NCBI RefSeq assembly: GCF_008370255.1
Contig: NZ_SEUI01000004.1
Span: forward strand, 316,358 to 380,357
Direction: 5' to 3'
DNA length: 64,000 nucleotides
Source of the DNA: Pseudoalteromonas sp. FUC4
GTDB taxonomy: Bacteria; Pseudomonadota; Gammaproteobacteria; Enterobacterales; Alteromonadaceae
The notes beneath the pieces are model-generated. The model was not told the DNA's origin. It was given only the letters and a program-made list of their open reading frames with translations, and searched no databases. A program made the translations under genes and the position numbers. Of this stretch, positions 8,349 through 17,252 are shown piece by piece. Position 1 is the stretch's first letter. Each line of letters opens with the position of its first letter.

Positions 8349-8621
8349 TTCCCCCTCAAAATATAATTTATAAGATTTTATTTGTTGGCAACGCCAGAAA
8401 TAAGTAATTTATTCACAAAGAGGTTAAGAGGCGCTGCGCTTTTAGAGGTAGTAATAAAGCTAAGCTAAACTAATAAACTCGGGCTTATGTCTTCTCATTT
8501 ACTTCTCTTTGTGTAATAGATCTTTAAGTGGTTCATTGACCAAGAAGTTAAATAACTAGAAGCGTTTAGCTCTAAGAAGGTTAAATACGGTCTTTAAGCT
8601 TAAAATGAGAGGTGGTATTTT

Positions 8622-8715
8622 CAAGTAAAACTAGCTCTAATCTTTAAATCCAGACTCCGAGTTTATTTGTCCGTTGTAGACGCTGAGCTTGCTCGCGTGA
8701 GAAGCGCAGCTTCTA
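8622..8715 (+). repeat. 94-bp direct repeat, copy 2
   Basis: Second copy of the block at 8255-8348, 367 bp downstream, again ending in a REP-like element. Confidence 0.85.
8676..8715 (+). repeat. REP-like element 4
   Basis: Same sequence as element 3: GTAG head, two hairpins with TT and GCA loops, ending TTCTA. Confidence 0.8.
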
Positions 8716-8825
8716 ATTACTATATCCATTCAAAGCCTAATCAAGCCCACTTAACCCTTTTCTAAAGCTGCTCTTTAATATTACCTATGTTATTTTAAAC
8801 GCCTTGTTTAAAAGGATATTGCAGT

Positions 8826-10001
8826 ATGTTTAAAACCCTATTTATTACGTTATTTTTTATTTTTAGCGCCATTTTCATTCCAAGCGCACAAGCCAACGAA
8901 GCTAATAACTCACTTGTGGTAGGTGCGCAGCAATATGCTAAATATTTACCGCAGTTAAAAAATAAACGTGTAGGGCTAGTAGTTAATCAAACATCAATGG
9001 TGGGGCAAACTCACTTAGTCGATGCGCTGCTGACTAAAAATATTAATATAACTAAAATTTTTGCACCTGAGCATGGCTTTCGTGGCGATCACGATGCGGG
9101 CGCACATGTAAAAAATGCCGTTGATAGTAAAACTGGTATTCCGCTTATTTCTATTTACGGTAAAAATAAAAAACCAAGCCAAGCTGCTTTAGCCGATGTT
9201 GATGTCATTATTTTTGATATTCAAGATGTAGGAGTGCGCTTTTATACCTACATAAGCTCTATGCACTACATGATGGAAGCCGCTGCAGAGCAGGGGATAG
9301 AATTTTTAGTACTCGACAGACCCAATCCAAATATTGCCTACGTTGATGGGCCAATATTAGAGCCAGAATTTAAATCGTTTGTAGGCATGCACCCAATTCC
9401 TGTTTTACACGGCATGACCGTTGGCGAACTTGCCAAAATGATCAAAGGTGAGGGCTGGATCAATAAAGCACCCGATTTAAAATTAACTGTGATCCCTGTT
9501 GATCATTACACTCGCAAAAGTACTTACAGCTTGCCGATAAAACCCAGCCCTAATTTACCTAACGATCAGGCCATTGCACTTTACCCATCACTTTGCTTTT
9601 TTGAGGCAACGCCTATTAGCATTGGTAGAGGCACCGACTTTGCATTTCAAGTAATTGGCTATTCGCCAGTTGCATTAGGTGATTTTAATTTTACGCCGCG
9701 TGCAATTAAAGGCGCTGCTTTAAACCCTAAATTTAAAAATCAAACCGTGCAAGGGCTCGATTTAAGACAAGAAAATATTACAGGCCTAAATTTAACTTAC
9801 TTAATAAATGCGTACACGGAGCTTAGTAAAAACAACATCTCGTTTTTTGAGCGCGCTGACTTTATGGATAAGCTAGCGGGTACTAATAAATTACGCTTAG
9901 CTATTGAAGCAGGGCAATCAGAAGCGCAAATAAAACAAAGCTGGCAGGCGGGGCTTGCGCAATTTAAAGCGCAAAGAGCGCCTTACTTGCTATATAAATA
10001 A
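8826..10001 (+). CDS. namZ: DUF1343 exo-beta-N-acetylmuramidase (NamZ family)
   Basis: NamZ enzymes (GH171, formerly DUF1343) remove terminal MurNAc from peptidoglycan fragments. A signal peptide (about residues 1-23, ending AQA) indicates export. Family hallmarks are NKRVGLVVNQTS, FAPEHGFRGDHDAG, IFDIQDVGVRFYTYISS, LDRPNP and the late SLCFFEATPISIGRGTDFAFQ. The 391-residue length fits. The next gene, 9 bp downstream, encodes a beta-lactamase-fold hydrolase. Bacillus subtilis likewise pairs namZ (ybbC) with a beta-lactamase-like gene in its muropeptide-rescue operon. The family call is firm; the exact substrate is inferred. Confidence 0.85.
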   Translation: MFKTLFITLFFIFSAIFIPSAQANEANNSLVVGAQQYAKYLPQLKNKRVGLVVNQTSMVGQTHLVDALLTKNINITKIFAPEHGFRGDHDAGAHVKNAVDSKTGIPLISIYGKNKKPSQAALADVDVIIFDIQDVGVRFYTYISSMHYMMEAAAEQGIEFLVLDRPNPNIAYVDGPILEPEFKSFVGMHPIPVLHGMTVGELAKMIKGEGWINKAPDLKLTVIPVDHYTRKSTYSLPIKPSPNLPNDQAIALYPSLCFFEATPISIGRGTDFAFQVIGYSPVALGDFNFTPRAIKGAALNPKFKNQTVQGLDLRQENITGLNLTYLINAYTELSKNNISFFERADFMDKLAGTNKLRLAIEAGQSEAQIKQSWQAGLAQFKAQRAPYLLYK

Positions 10002-10010
10002 GGGCTAAGC

Positions 10011-11669
10011 ATGTTTATTGCTTTAAAAAATCAAAGGTGTAGTTATATAAAACAAGCATTTATAGCGGCGTTAAGCTTTATTATTGTGGGTTGTAGTTCA
10101 CCATCTGAGCCTATTAGCTCGGTGCTACCACTTACAAAAAGCCAACTTGTAGAACTGCCTAATGCACAAGTGGTTGTAACGTTTCCTGAGGCAAATCCAA
10201 GTAGCCGGTTTTATGTAAATAACCGAGGAACGTTTAAAGCTTACAAAGGGCGCGGGCAATTATTAATACAAAACCATAACGCACAAAGTGCCGATATTTA
10301 CATTAATAATCAAAAGCTTGACGTTAACCAACTAAGCGCCAACACCTTATACAATTACAGTTTGGCAAAAAATACTCACAACGGTGTTAATACCTTTAAA
10401 GTTGAAAATATTCTCCCTGCTGGCGCAAGCTTAACACTGCGTTTTGCATTTCCTACTTTAAGTGATGAGCCAAAAAAGCATATAGATTTTACTGAAGTAG
10501 ACACATTAATTGAACGCGATGTAAAAGCGGGTTTTCCTGGGGCTGTGTTGGCCGTTGTTAAAAATGGCGAGCTAATAAAGTTAACCGCCTATGGCGATGC
10601 AAAGCAATATCAGCAAAGTGATTTAATGCTACTACGCCCAGAGCCCATGCAAACTAATACTTTGTTTGATCTTGCCTCAAACACCAAAATATTTGCCACC
10701 AATTTTGCACTTATGAAATTAGTAAGCGAAGGGCTATTAAATATTAATAAACCCGTACAAATCTACCTAAGCGAATATAAAGGTGAAGGCCGAGCAAAGC
10801 GCGCAGTAAAAGACTTACTCACACACAGCGCCGGATACCCGCCAGTATTTGACTTTCATCGTAAAGATGGCAGCTATGGTGACGCGTTTTATTCGCAAAA
10901 TAGTAAAACCACCAAACAGCTATTACTTACCAGCGTGCCTTTTAGTAGTAAACCATCTGGGCAGCATGTTTACTCAGATATTGATTACATGATTTTAGGC
11001 GTACTCATTGAGCGCATAACTGGGCAGCCGCTTGACGAATACCTAGAGCAGCAAGTGTATGCGCCACTAAAATTAACTAACACGTTATTTAATCCACTTA
11101 AAAAAGGCTTTAAGCCACAGCAATTTGCAGCCACTGAGCTTAGCGGCAACACGCGAGACGGGCGCATTAAGTTTGATAATGTTCGCACTGGGGTTTTACA
11201 AGGCCAAGTGCATGACGAGCGTGCTTACTACTCACTTGATGGCGTAGCAGGGCATGCAGGGTTGTTTAGTAACGCTCACGATTTAGCCGTACTTTGCCAG
11301 CTATTACTAAATAATGGTGGCTACGGCGACCAACAACTATTTAGTGCAAGCGCCTTAGCGCAATTTTTAACGCCGCAATCAAGCGACGAAACCTACGGGC
11401 TAGGCTTTAGGCTTGCAGGTAATAACCAAGCAAGGCGCTGGCACTTTGGCCCTTATGCAAGTGCGCAGGCTTATGGACATACAGGTTGGACGGGGACAGT
11501 GACCGTAATTGACCCCGCTTACGATTTAGCTATTATTTTACTTACCAATGCTCGCCATAGTGCAATTAAAGGCTCGCAAAAACGTTACGAATTTACAGGC
11601 AAAAAATTTGAAACCGCACAGTACGGATCGGTTGTGTCGCTTATTTATGAAGCACTACTAAATCAATAA
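10011..11669 (+). CDS. Beta-lactamase-family serine hydrolase lipoprotein
   Basis: A serine hydrolase of the class C beta-lactamase / penicillin-binding fold, probably lipid-anchored in the envelope: a hydrophobic N-terminus ends in IIVGC28. An extra N-terminal beta-rich region (about 45-150) precedes the catalytic domain. Catalytic signatures are S223-N-T-K226, Y321-S-D323 and a late GHTGWTGT (the KTG equivalent). It starts 9 bp after namZ and is surely cotranscribed. By analogy with the B. subtilis namZ operon it may trim peptide or ester groups from muropeptides, but the sequence does not show the substrate. Confidence 0.8.
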   Translation: MFIALKNQRCSYIKQAFIAALSFIIVGCSSPSEPISSVLPLTKSQLVELPNAQVVVTFPEANPSSRFYVNNRGTFKAYKGRGQLLIQNHNAQSADIYINNQKLDVNQLSANTLYNYSLAKNTHNGVNTFKVENILPAGASLTLRFAFPTLSDEPKKHIDFTEVDTLIERDVKAGFPGAVLAVVKNGELIKLTAYGDAKQYQQSDLMLLRPEPMQTNTLFDLASNTKIFATNFALMKLVSEGLLNINKPVQIYLSEYKGEGRAKRAVKDLLTHSAGYPPVFDFHRKDGSYGDAFYSQNSKTTKQLLLTSVPFSSKPSGQHVYSDIDYMILGVLIERITGQPLDEYLEQQVYAPLKLTNTLFNPLKKGFKPQQFAATELSGNTRDGRIKFDNVRTGVLQGQVHDERAYYSLDGVAGHAGLFSNAHDLAVLCQLLLNNGGYGDQQLFSASALAQFLTPQSSDETYGLGFRLAGNNQARRWHFGPYASAQAYGHTGWTGTVTVIDPAYDLAIILLTNARHSAIKGSQKRYEFTGKKFETAQYGSVVSLIYEALLNQ

Positions 11670-11860
11670 GCTATCGTATAGGTTAAAACGTGCTAACAGT
11701 GCCACCTTAAGTGATTTATTTACAGGTGACTTGAGTAAGGCAATCCATTAAGCTAAGCGGTTTACAAATCTAAGCCAGTTTATGCTGCTAGGCTTAACAA
11801 ATAAGCGATAAAACGCGTACAAAGCGAGAGTGGCTCGCTAATAATTAAGGTTAACTTTTT

Positions 11861-13237
11861 ATGCATTGGTATTCTATTTTACCGCCGCTAATTGCGATTG
11901 CTATCGTGTTTTGGCGAAAAGAAGTGATTATGGCGCTACTTGTTGCTGTTGCTTCTTCTGAGTTTTTACTCGCCTTTCAGGGCGAAGGTAATAGCTTGTT
12001 TGACACTTTTTTAAATACCATAGAACGTATTATTTCGGTTGCTAGTTCGCCAGGTAATACACGCATATTAATATTTAGTATTTTAATTGGTGCCTTGCTT
12101 GCCTACATTCGCGAATCTGGCGGCGTTGCAGCAACTGTTAATATGTTAATGAACAAAGGCATTGCAAAAAGTAAGCGCCAAGTGGGATTTTTAACCATGT
12201 TTACCGGCATTGCGGTGTTTATAGAATCTAACTTGAGCGTACTTACCTCAGGTATTTTATCGCGTGGCTTATTCGACAAATTTAAAATGAGCCGAGCGCG
12301 TCTAGCGTATATTATTGACAGCACCAGTGCGCCAGTGTGTATTTTAATTCTGCTTAATGGCTGGGGTGCATTTGTACTTGGTTTGTTAGGTAACTACGAG
12401 CTAGGTGAGTCGGCCGTATCGGTGTTATGGGGCAGTGTAGGGTATAACTTTTACGCCATAATTACCCTCGCCATTGTTTTTTACACCATTGCGTTTGATA
12501 AAGTGCACGGCCCAATGAAAGAAGCTGAACAAAAACTAGAGCTTCAAACAACTGACTTAAAAGAAGAAGTAGAAGGCTCTAAAGCGCGTTACATGTTAAT
12601 CCCGCTTATTACGCTTATTACCAGCATGGTTGGCTTTATGTACTACACCGGTAATGGTGTACTAGCCGAGGGCAGCGGTTCTAAATCAGTATTATATGCA
12701 ACGGTTTTAGCCATTGTTGTTGCTTACTTTTTAATGATTGTCTCACGTAAATTTACCCATCATCAATTAGTTGATACCGGTTTTAAAGGTATGGGCGAAT
12801 TAATGCCGTTAGTCGCCATTGTACTGCTTTCGCTTACACTTGGCGCAAGCTTAAAAGAATTGGGTACTGGCGTATTTGTAGCGTCGCTTGTTGGCGACTA
12901 CCTACCTATTTACTTAATAGTACCGGTGCTGTTTTTAACCGGTGCGGTAATGTCGTTTACTACGGGTACATCGTGGGGCACGTTTGCTATATTAATCCCA
13001 ATTGGTGTGCCACTTATTCAAGCGTTGGGCTTACCACCGTCGCTTGTTGTTGGTGCTATTTTGGGTGGTGGTATATTTGGCGATCACTGCTCGCCTATAT
13101 CCGACACCAGCGCTGTATCGGCTATTGCATCGGGGTGTGACTTACTCACCCACGTTAAAACGCAGCTACCGTATGCCTTATTTGGTGGCGGCCTTACGTT
13201 TTTAGCGTACTTAGTAACAAGCATTATTGTGTTATAA
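11861..13237 (+). CDS. NhaC-family Na+/H+ antiporter-like carrier
   Basis: A 458-residue inner-membrane protein with about 11-12 hydrophobic segments and a hydrophilic loop near 215-245. Family signatures of the NhaC / Na_H_antiporter group are GVFVASLVGDYLP, FTTGTSWGTFAILIPIGVPL and GGGIFGDHCSPISDTSA. The gene follows namZ and the hydrolase on the same strand after 191 bp, and a terminator comes after it. In this setting it could import an amino sugar or peptide with Na+ rather than control pH; that is inference. The plain family call is secure. Confidence 0.8.
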   Translation: MHWYSILPPLIAIAIVFWRKEVIMALLVAVASSEFLLAFQGEGNSLFDTFLNTIERIISVASSPGNTRILIFSILIGALLAYIRESGGVAATVNMLMNKGIAKSKRQVGFLTMFTGIAVFIESNLSVLTSGILSRGLFDKFKMSRARLAYIIDSTSAPVCILILLNGWGAFVLGLLGNYELGESAVSVLWGSVGYNFYAIITLAIVFYTIAFDKVHGPMKEAEQKLELQTTDLKEEVEGSKARYMLIPLITLITSMVGFMYYTGNGVLAEGSGSKSVLYATVLAIVVAYFLMIVSRKFTHHQLVDTGFKGMGELMPLVAIVLLSLTLGASLKELGTGVFVASLVGDYLPIYLIVPVLFLTGAVMSFTTGTSWGTFAILIPIGVPLIQALGLPPSLVVGAILGGGIFGDHCSPISDTSAVSAIASGCDLLTHVKTQLPYALFGGGLTFLAYLVTSIIVL

Positions 13238-13258
13238 AATACAATTGCTTAAATAGTC

Positions 13259-13285
13259 AAAAGCCTGCTTATTGCAGGCTTTTTT
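13259..13285 (+). terminator. Terminator after the NhaC-like gene
   Basis: Stem AAAGCCTGC / GCAGGCTTT with loop TTATT and a T run. Confidence 0.88.
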
Positions 13286-13474
13286 GTTTTTAAATTAAGA
13301 CCGAGCCGAGTAATAACAAGCTTAACGACGCTCTAGATATTAAATAAACTATTTAAATATAGACTTAAGTACCCGTATTTATATTTTTTAGGTTATTGTA
13401 TAGCATGAGCTTTAAGCTTTTTGGTAGCTATAAATTCTTACTTTTTAACTCATATAAGGCTGTAAACCCACACT

Positions 13475-15217
13475 ATGTTTGTAATTGATAATATCATTCT
13501 CGTCAGTGCCATTTTAATTTTACTTGGAGTAATTTCGAGCAAGCTCTCTGCACGCGTTGGCTTACCAGTGTTGGTGCTATTTTTACTTGTAGGTATGCTC
13601 GCAGGTGAAGATGGTATTGCAGGTATATCATTCGACAACGCTGAGGCCGCACATGCTCTGGGTACTCTCGCGCTTGCTATTATTCTATTTGATGGCGGCT
13701 TACAAACGCCCACTAGTTCAATTAAACAAGTGTGGAAACCTGCGTCTGCTTTAGCAACTGTCGGGGTGTTATTTACCGCTGTAATTACAGGCCTTGTGGC
13801 CACTTATATTTTAGACCTGCCCATATTACAAGGTGTATTACTGGGCGCTATTGTTGGCTCTACAGATGCCGCAGCAGTGTTTGCACTTTTACGAAGTGCG
13901 GGTATTCACTTAAATAAAAAGCTTAAATCGACCCTTGAAATAGAAAGTGCCTCGAACGATCCAATGGCTATTTTTCTAACGGTTGGTTTGCTCGAAATGA
14001 TCGTTAACGACATGCCAATAGGGCTGGATTTACTACAGTTATTTGCCCAGCAAATGGGTGTTGGCGCTATTTGTGGTCTTTTAATTGGTAAAATATCGGT
14101 TTGGTTTATTAATCGAATTAAACTAAATGCATCGGGTTTGTATTTAGTGATGGTAACCGCGTTTGGACTGCTTTCATTTGGCCTTTCTGCAACGCTCGGC
14201 GGCAGTGGATTTTTAGCTGTATTTATAACGGGTGTTATTTTAGGTAACAGTAAATTTGTATATAAGCGCGGTATTTTTCTGTTTCATGACGGCTTAGCAT
14301 GGCTTGGGCAAATAACCATGTTTGTTGTATTAGGACTCCTTATTAACCCATCGTCATTGGTTGATGTATGGTTAGAAGGATTGCTTATTGCACTGGCACT
14401 TATTTTTGTTGCTCGCCCATTAGCGGTAGCGCCTATTTTAAAACTATTTGGCTTTAATAATCGCGAAACCTTGTTTGTATCTTGGGTTGGTCTTAGAGGC
14501 TCAGTACCCATTATTTTAGCTATATTCCCATTATTATTTGGCCTTTCAGGGGCTGAACTTATTTTTAATGTCGTTTTTTTCGTGGTGTTAATTTCAGCCA
14601 CGTTGCAGGGCTCAACAATGCCTTGGATGGCTAAAAAACTAAATTTAGTAGAGCCGCCACCTGATTTGGCTGCTGCAACACTCGAAATTACTGCACTAAA
14701 CGATATTGATATAGAAATTGTAGAATACACTTTAAGTGACGTTTCTCGGGTTTCTGGGCGCAGTTTGTCACATGCCGCACTGCCTGAAAGTGTAGTTGTT
14801 GCTATGATCACACGGGGTCCGTCAATCATACCGCCACGAGGCTCAACTAAGTTAAAGGCAAACGATCACTTATTTGTTGTTTTAAAACCAGATAACAGAC
14901 CTTTTGTTGATTTAGTTTTTACAGCAACCGATAAAACAAACCATCAAGATAGCCACTTAGCGCACAACGAACTTAAAGTGAAAGGGGTAACGTTGGTAGG
15001 CGATATATTTTACTCTTACCACATGCAAATAGATGCCCCAGAAGATATAAGCTTGGAAGAAGTAATTAACCAAAAGCTCTCAGGAGAAGTCAGTAAAGGC
15101 GATATTGTTGTTATTGGTAATGTGCAAATACGCGTTATAACAATGGTGCATACACGGATAGTTACCATTGGCTTAAAGTATTTAAATAATCCAGAAAAGC
15201 GACTTTTAAAGCCGTAA
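13475..15217 (+). CDS. cvrA: K+/H+ antiporter of the CvrA / NhaP2 type
   Basis: CPA1-family cation/proton antiporter that expels K+ in exchange for H+. Residues 1-390 hold about 12 membrane segments with the family motifs VGMLAGEDG, ILFDGGLQT, GAIVGSTDAAAVFALLRS and ESASNDPMAIF (the conserved Asp of the ion site). A TrkA-C domain (about 410-490) and a further cytoplasmic C-terminal domain follow. The 580-residue length matches NhaP2. It is monocistronic by spacing, and no regulatory site was recognised. Confidence 0.88.
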   Translation: MFVIDNIILVSAILILLGVISSKLSARVGLPVLVLFLLVGMLAGEDGIAGISFDNAEAAHALGTLALAIILFDGGLQTPTSSIKQVWKPASALATVGVLFTAVITGLVATYILDLPILQGVLLGAIVGSTDAAAVFALLRSAGIHLNKKLKSTLEIESASNDPMAIFLTVGLLEMIVNDMPIGLDLLQLFAQQMGVGAICGLLIGKISVWFINRIKLNASGLYLVMVTAFGLLSFGLSATLGGSGFLAVFITGVILGNSKFVYKRGIFLFHDGLAWLGQITMFVVLGLLINPSSLVDVWLEGLLIALALIFVARPLAVAPILKLFGFNNRETLFVSWVGLRGSVPIILAIFPLLFGLSGAELIFNVVFFVVLISATLQGSTMPWMAKKLNLVEPPPDLAAATLEITALNDIDIEIVEYTLSDVSRVSGRSLSHAALPESVVVAMITRGPSIIPPRGSTKLKANDHLFVVLKPDNRPFVDLVFTATDKTNHQDSHLAHNELKVKGVTLVGDIFYSYHMQIDAPEDISLEEVINQKLSGEVSKGDIVVIGNVQIRVITMVHTRIVTIGLKYLNNPEKRLLKP

Positions 15218-15345
15218 TCATTAACAATGATTTATTAAGTGGTGACAGCACATTTATAGCGTACGTAGGTTGGTTTGAGTGACACGAAACCCAACGGATC
15301 TCCAATGTAGTTTGCACCTATAAAGCCAAGTATATGTATATTTTT

Positions 15346-15384
15346 GTAGGCGCATAGCTTGCTGGCGCGTCGGGCGTTAGCCCG
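15346..15384 (+). repeat. REP-like element 5
   Basis: GTAG, then hairpin GCGC-at-AGC-TT-GCT-g-GCGC and hairpin CGGGC-GTTA-GCCCG. The architecture matches elements 1-4, but the stem sequences differ with compensating changes. It lies just upstream of the KAP NTPase gene. Confidence 0.7.
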
Positions 15385-15436
15385 AAATAAATTCAACTGT
15401 TGATAATTCGATATTGGACTATTTAAAAGGAATTAA

Positions 15437-17113
15437 ATGAAAGAGATTAAAGAATTCAATTGGAGTAAAGCAACTAAGCCTCCATTAGAAGAGTATTTTC
15501 CTGCAGATAAATTAGATCGTGCTCGCTACGCCACATTCTTATCAAGATTATTAGCCCAAGAAGGGTTTGATCTAAATCGCCCTGAAGGAACTCAAAAGAA
15601 AAACTATGTATTAAACTTAAATGCAGAATGGGGGGCAGGTAAAACATATTTTCTTAAGCGTTGGTCACGAGAATTAATAGTAGATTTTCCTGTTGTGTAT
15701 ATTGATGCATGGCAGCAAGACTATTCAGACGACCCATTTTTAACTGTAATTGCGGGGATTATTAAGCAGCTTCAATTTCAGGCTAAGTTTAATATAACAA
15801 TACCTAAAAGTGCCGTTTCGATGTTTAAGGCTGTTGCACCCGCTATTGCACAAGGTTTAACTAAAAAGATATCTGGTATCGATTTAGATGAACTACACAC
15901 ATTACTATTTTCTGATGAAGAAATTGATAGTGACCAAAATCAAAACTCTAATAAGCCGACGAGCAGCGACTTTTCGCCCGCAGTAAAGGCGCTTGCGCAG
16001 AACTTGATTAAAGATCATGAGGCTAAAAACAAAAGCATTAAAGTAATAAAGTCTAAGTTGGATGATTGGGTCAGTAAGTTTGAGAAGCAGGAAGGTAAGT
16101 CGTTACCCATATTTATTTTTATTGATGAATTAGATCGTTGCCGCCCAAGTTATGCAGTAGAAATGCTTGAGACGATTAAACATATTTTTGATGTTAAAGG
16201 TATCGTATTTGTTGTGGCAACAGATACAGGACAACTCCAACATACAATTAAATCAATTTATGGAGAAGGGTTTGATGCAAAGGTTTATTTAGGCCGCTTT
16301 TTTAATAGCCGCTATAGTTTAAAGCGTCCTGTTTTAAAAGACTTTTTATCAGTACATAGTGATACAACTAAATTTGAATCTGGGTACTTAGAAAGTAAAA
16401 ATATTGAGCTACTCCCTCGCACAGAAACACCCGAAACCGCTTTAGCTAATATCTCAGTTGTATTGGATGCGTTTCATATACAACCCAGAACAGCCATTCA
16501 AATTACTGAACGCATTACTGCCATTATTGCTAATTTACCAAGTGGTAAAAAAGTGGATGTACTTGTGCTCGCTATTTTGTTTTGTATCTATGAAAAAGAC
16601 CACCCACTTTATGAAGAGATAATTAGTGGGCGATTTCAACGGAAAGAGCCAGACAATAAAGGTGATATACAAAATATAAATTTGAGTACTTTTTTACAAA
16701 AAAATATATTAAAAGAACACCTGTCAGCCGAGTTGACCTATTTTATTGATCCTCAATCATACACTCCCGATTTCTATGATGAGAATTTAGGCCGTAAGAA
16801 AAACAACTATTCTGATGGAAAGTATCCAATAATATTTTCTAAATTTATAGATGATATTTTTTGTGAAATATTTTTTAAAAAAAGGCTCTTTGCTATAACT
16901 ACTATGATTTCTAGTACTGCGGGAGGGAGCGAAAAAAAGTTAAATAGAGTAGAACAACAGTTGGCCAGCAACTCGGTTAAAATCTGTGAGAAAGCAACCA
17001 CATTATGGTTAAATTATATTTATATTAAAGATGGTTATGGAGAAATTACCAAAGATCAATATCGTGATTTTATAGAGCTTTCCTCACCATTAGATTACAT
17101 GGGCGATAGTTAA
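15437..17113 (+). CDS. KAP-family P-loop NTPase
   Basis: A 558-residue protein with the KAP NTPase core. The Walker A region is AEWGAGKT (63-70; the usual first Gly is Ala63). Walker B is IFIFIDELDRCRP (225-237) with D230 and E231. The sensor stretch GIVFVVATDTGQLQHTI follows, then GRFFNSRYSLKRP. No membrane insert of the kind seen in some KAP proteins is visible. KAP proteins are often phage-exclusion or membrane-associated ATPases; PifA of plasmid F is the classic member. AGGA lies 5 bases before ATG. It stands alone between REP-like element 5 and a repeat region, which suggests an accessory gene. No partner gene was recognised. Confidence 0.8.
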   Translation: MKEIKEFNWSKATKPPLEEYFPADKLDRARYATFLSRLLAQEGFDLNRPEGTQKKNYVLNLNAEWGAGKTYFLKRWSRELIVDFPVVYIDAWQQDYSDDPFLTVIAGIIKQLQFQAKFNITIPKSAVSMFKAVAPAIAQGLTKKISGIDLDELHTLLFSDEEIDSDQNQNSNKPTSSDFSPAVKALAQNLIKDHEAKNKSIKVIKSKLDDWVSKFEKQEGKSLPIFIFIDELDRCRPSYAVEMLETIKHIFDVKGIVFVVATDTGQLQHTIKSIYGEGFDAKVYLGRFFNSRYSLKRPVLKDFLSVHSDTTKFESGYLESKNIELLPRTETPETALANISVVLDAFHIQPRTAIQITERITAIIANLPSGKKVDVLVLAILFCIYEKDHPLYEEIISGRFQRKEPDNKGDIQNINLSTFLQKNILKEHLSAELTYFIDPQSYTPDFYDENLGRKKNNYSDGKYPIIFSKFIDDIFCEIFFKKRLFAITTMISSTAGGSEKKLNRVEQQLASNSVKICEKATTLWLNYIYIKDGYGEITKDQYRDFIELSSPLDYMGDS

Positions 17114-17195
17114 AATATTGTGCCGTAACATTTAAATACCTCTGTGCAGCGCTAAGCGCCTCTGTGTTCTTGGTGGTAATTCTCTATTTAAATTA

Positions 17196-17252
17196 CCACC
17201 ACCCAAACCACCCAAACCACCCAAACCACCCAAACCACCCAAACCACCTAAG
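17196..17252. repeat. 9-bp minisatellite (CCACCCAAA)n
   Basis: Five perfect CCACCCAAA units (17199-17243) and a sixth altered unit, CCACCTAAG. On the minus strand the array would encode repeating Gly-Trp-Phe, fused in frame to the decayed gene fragment next to it; that is a chance consequence of the 9-bp period. Confidence 0.95.

Larger units (their letters stand above)
8126..8825. other. Gene-free region with REP-like repeats
   Basis: About 700 bp with no credible gene on either strand. It contains four GTAG-headed two-hairpin elements and a 94-bp imperfect direct repeat (8255-8348 and 8622-8715). The remainder is AT-rich sequence. The final stretch before namZ carries an AAAAGGA ribosome binding site. 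It looks like a repeat-harbouring spacer that grew between the tRNA array and namZ. Confidence 0.7.

Noticed and set aside
8126..8825. CRISPR array in the repeat region
   Set aside because: The repeats are irregularly spaced, occur in both orientations and differ in sequence; there is no spacer regularity and no cas gene.
15437..17113. Complete multi-gene defence system around the KAP NTPase
   Set aside because: The flanks are an ordinary antiporter and repeats. No nuclease, toxin, reverse transcriptase or methylase gene is adjacent.
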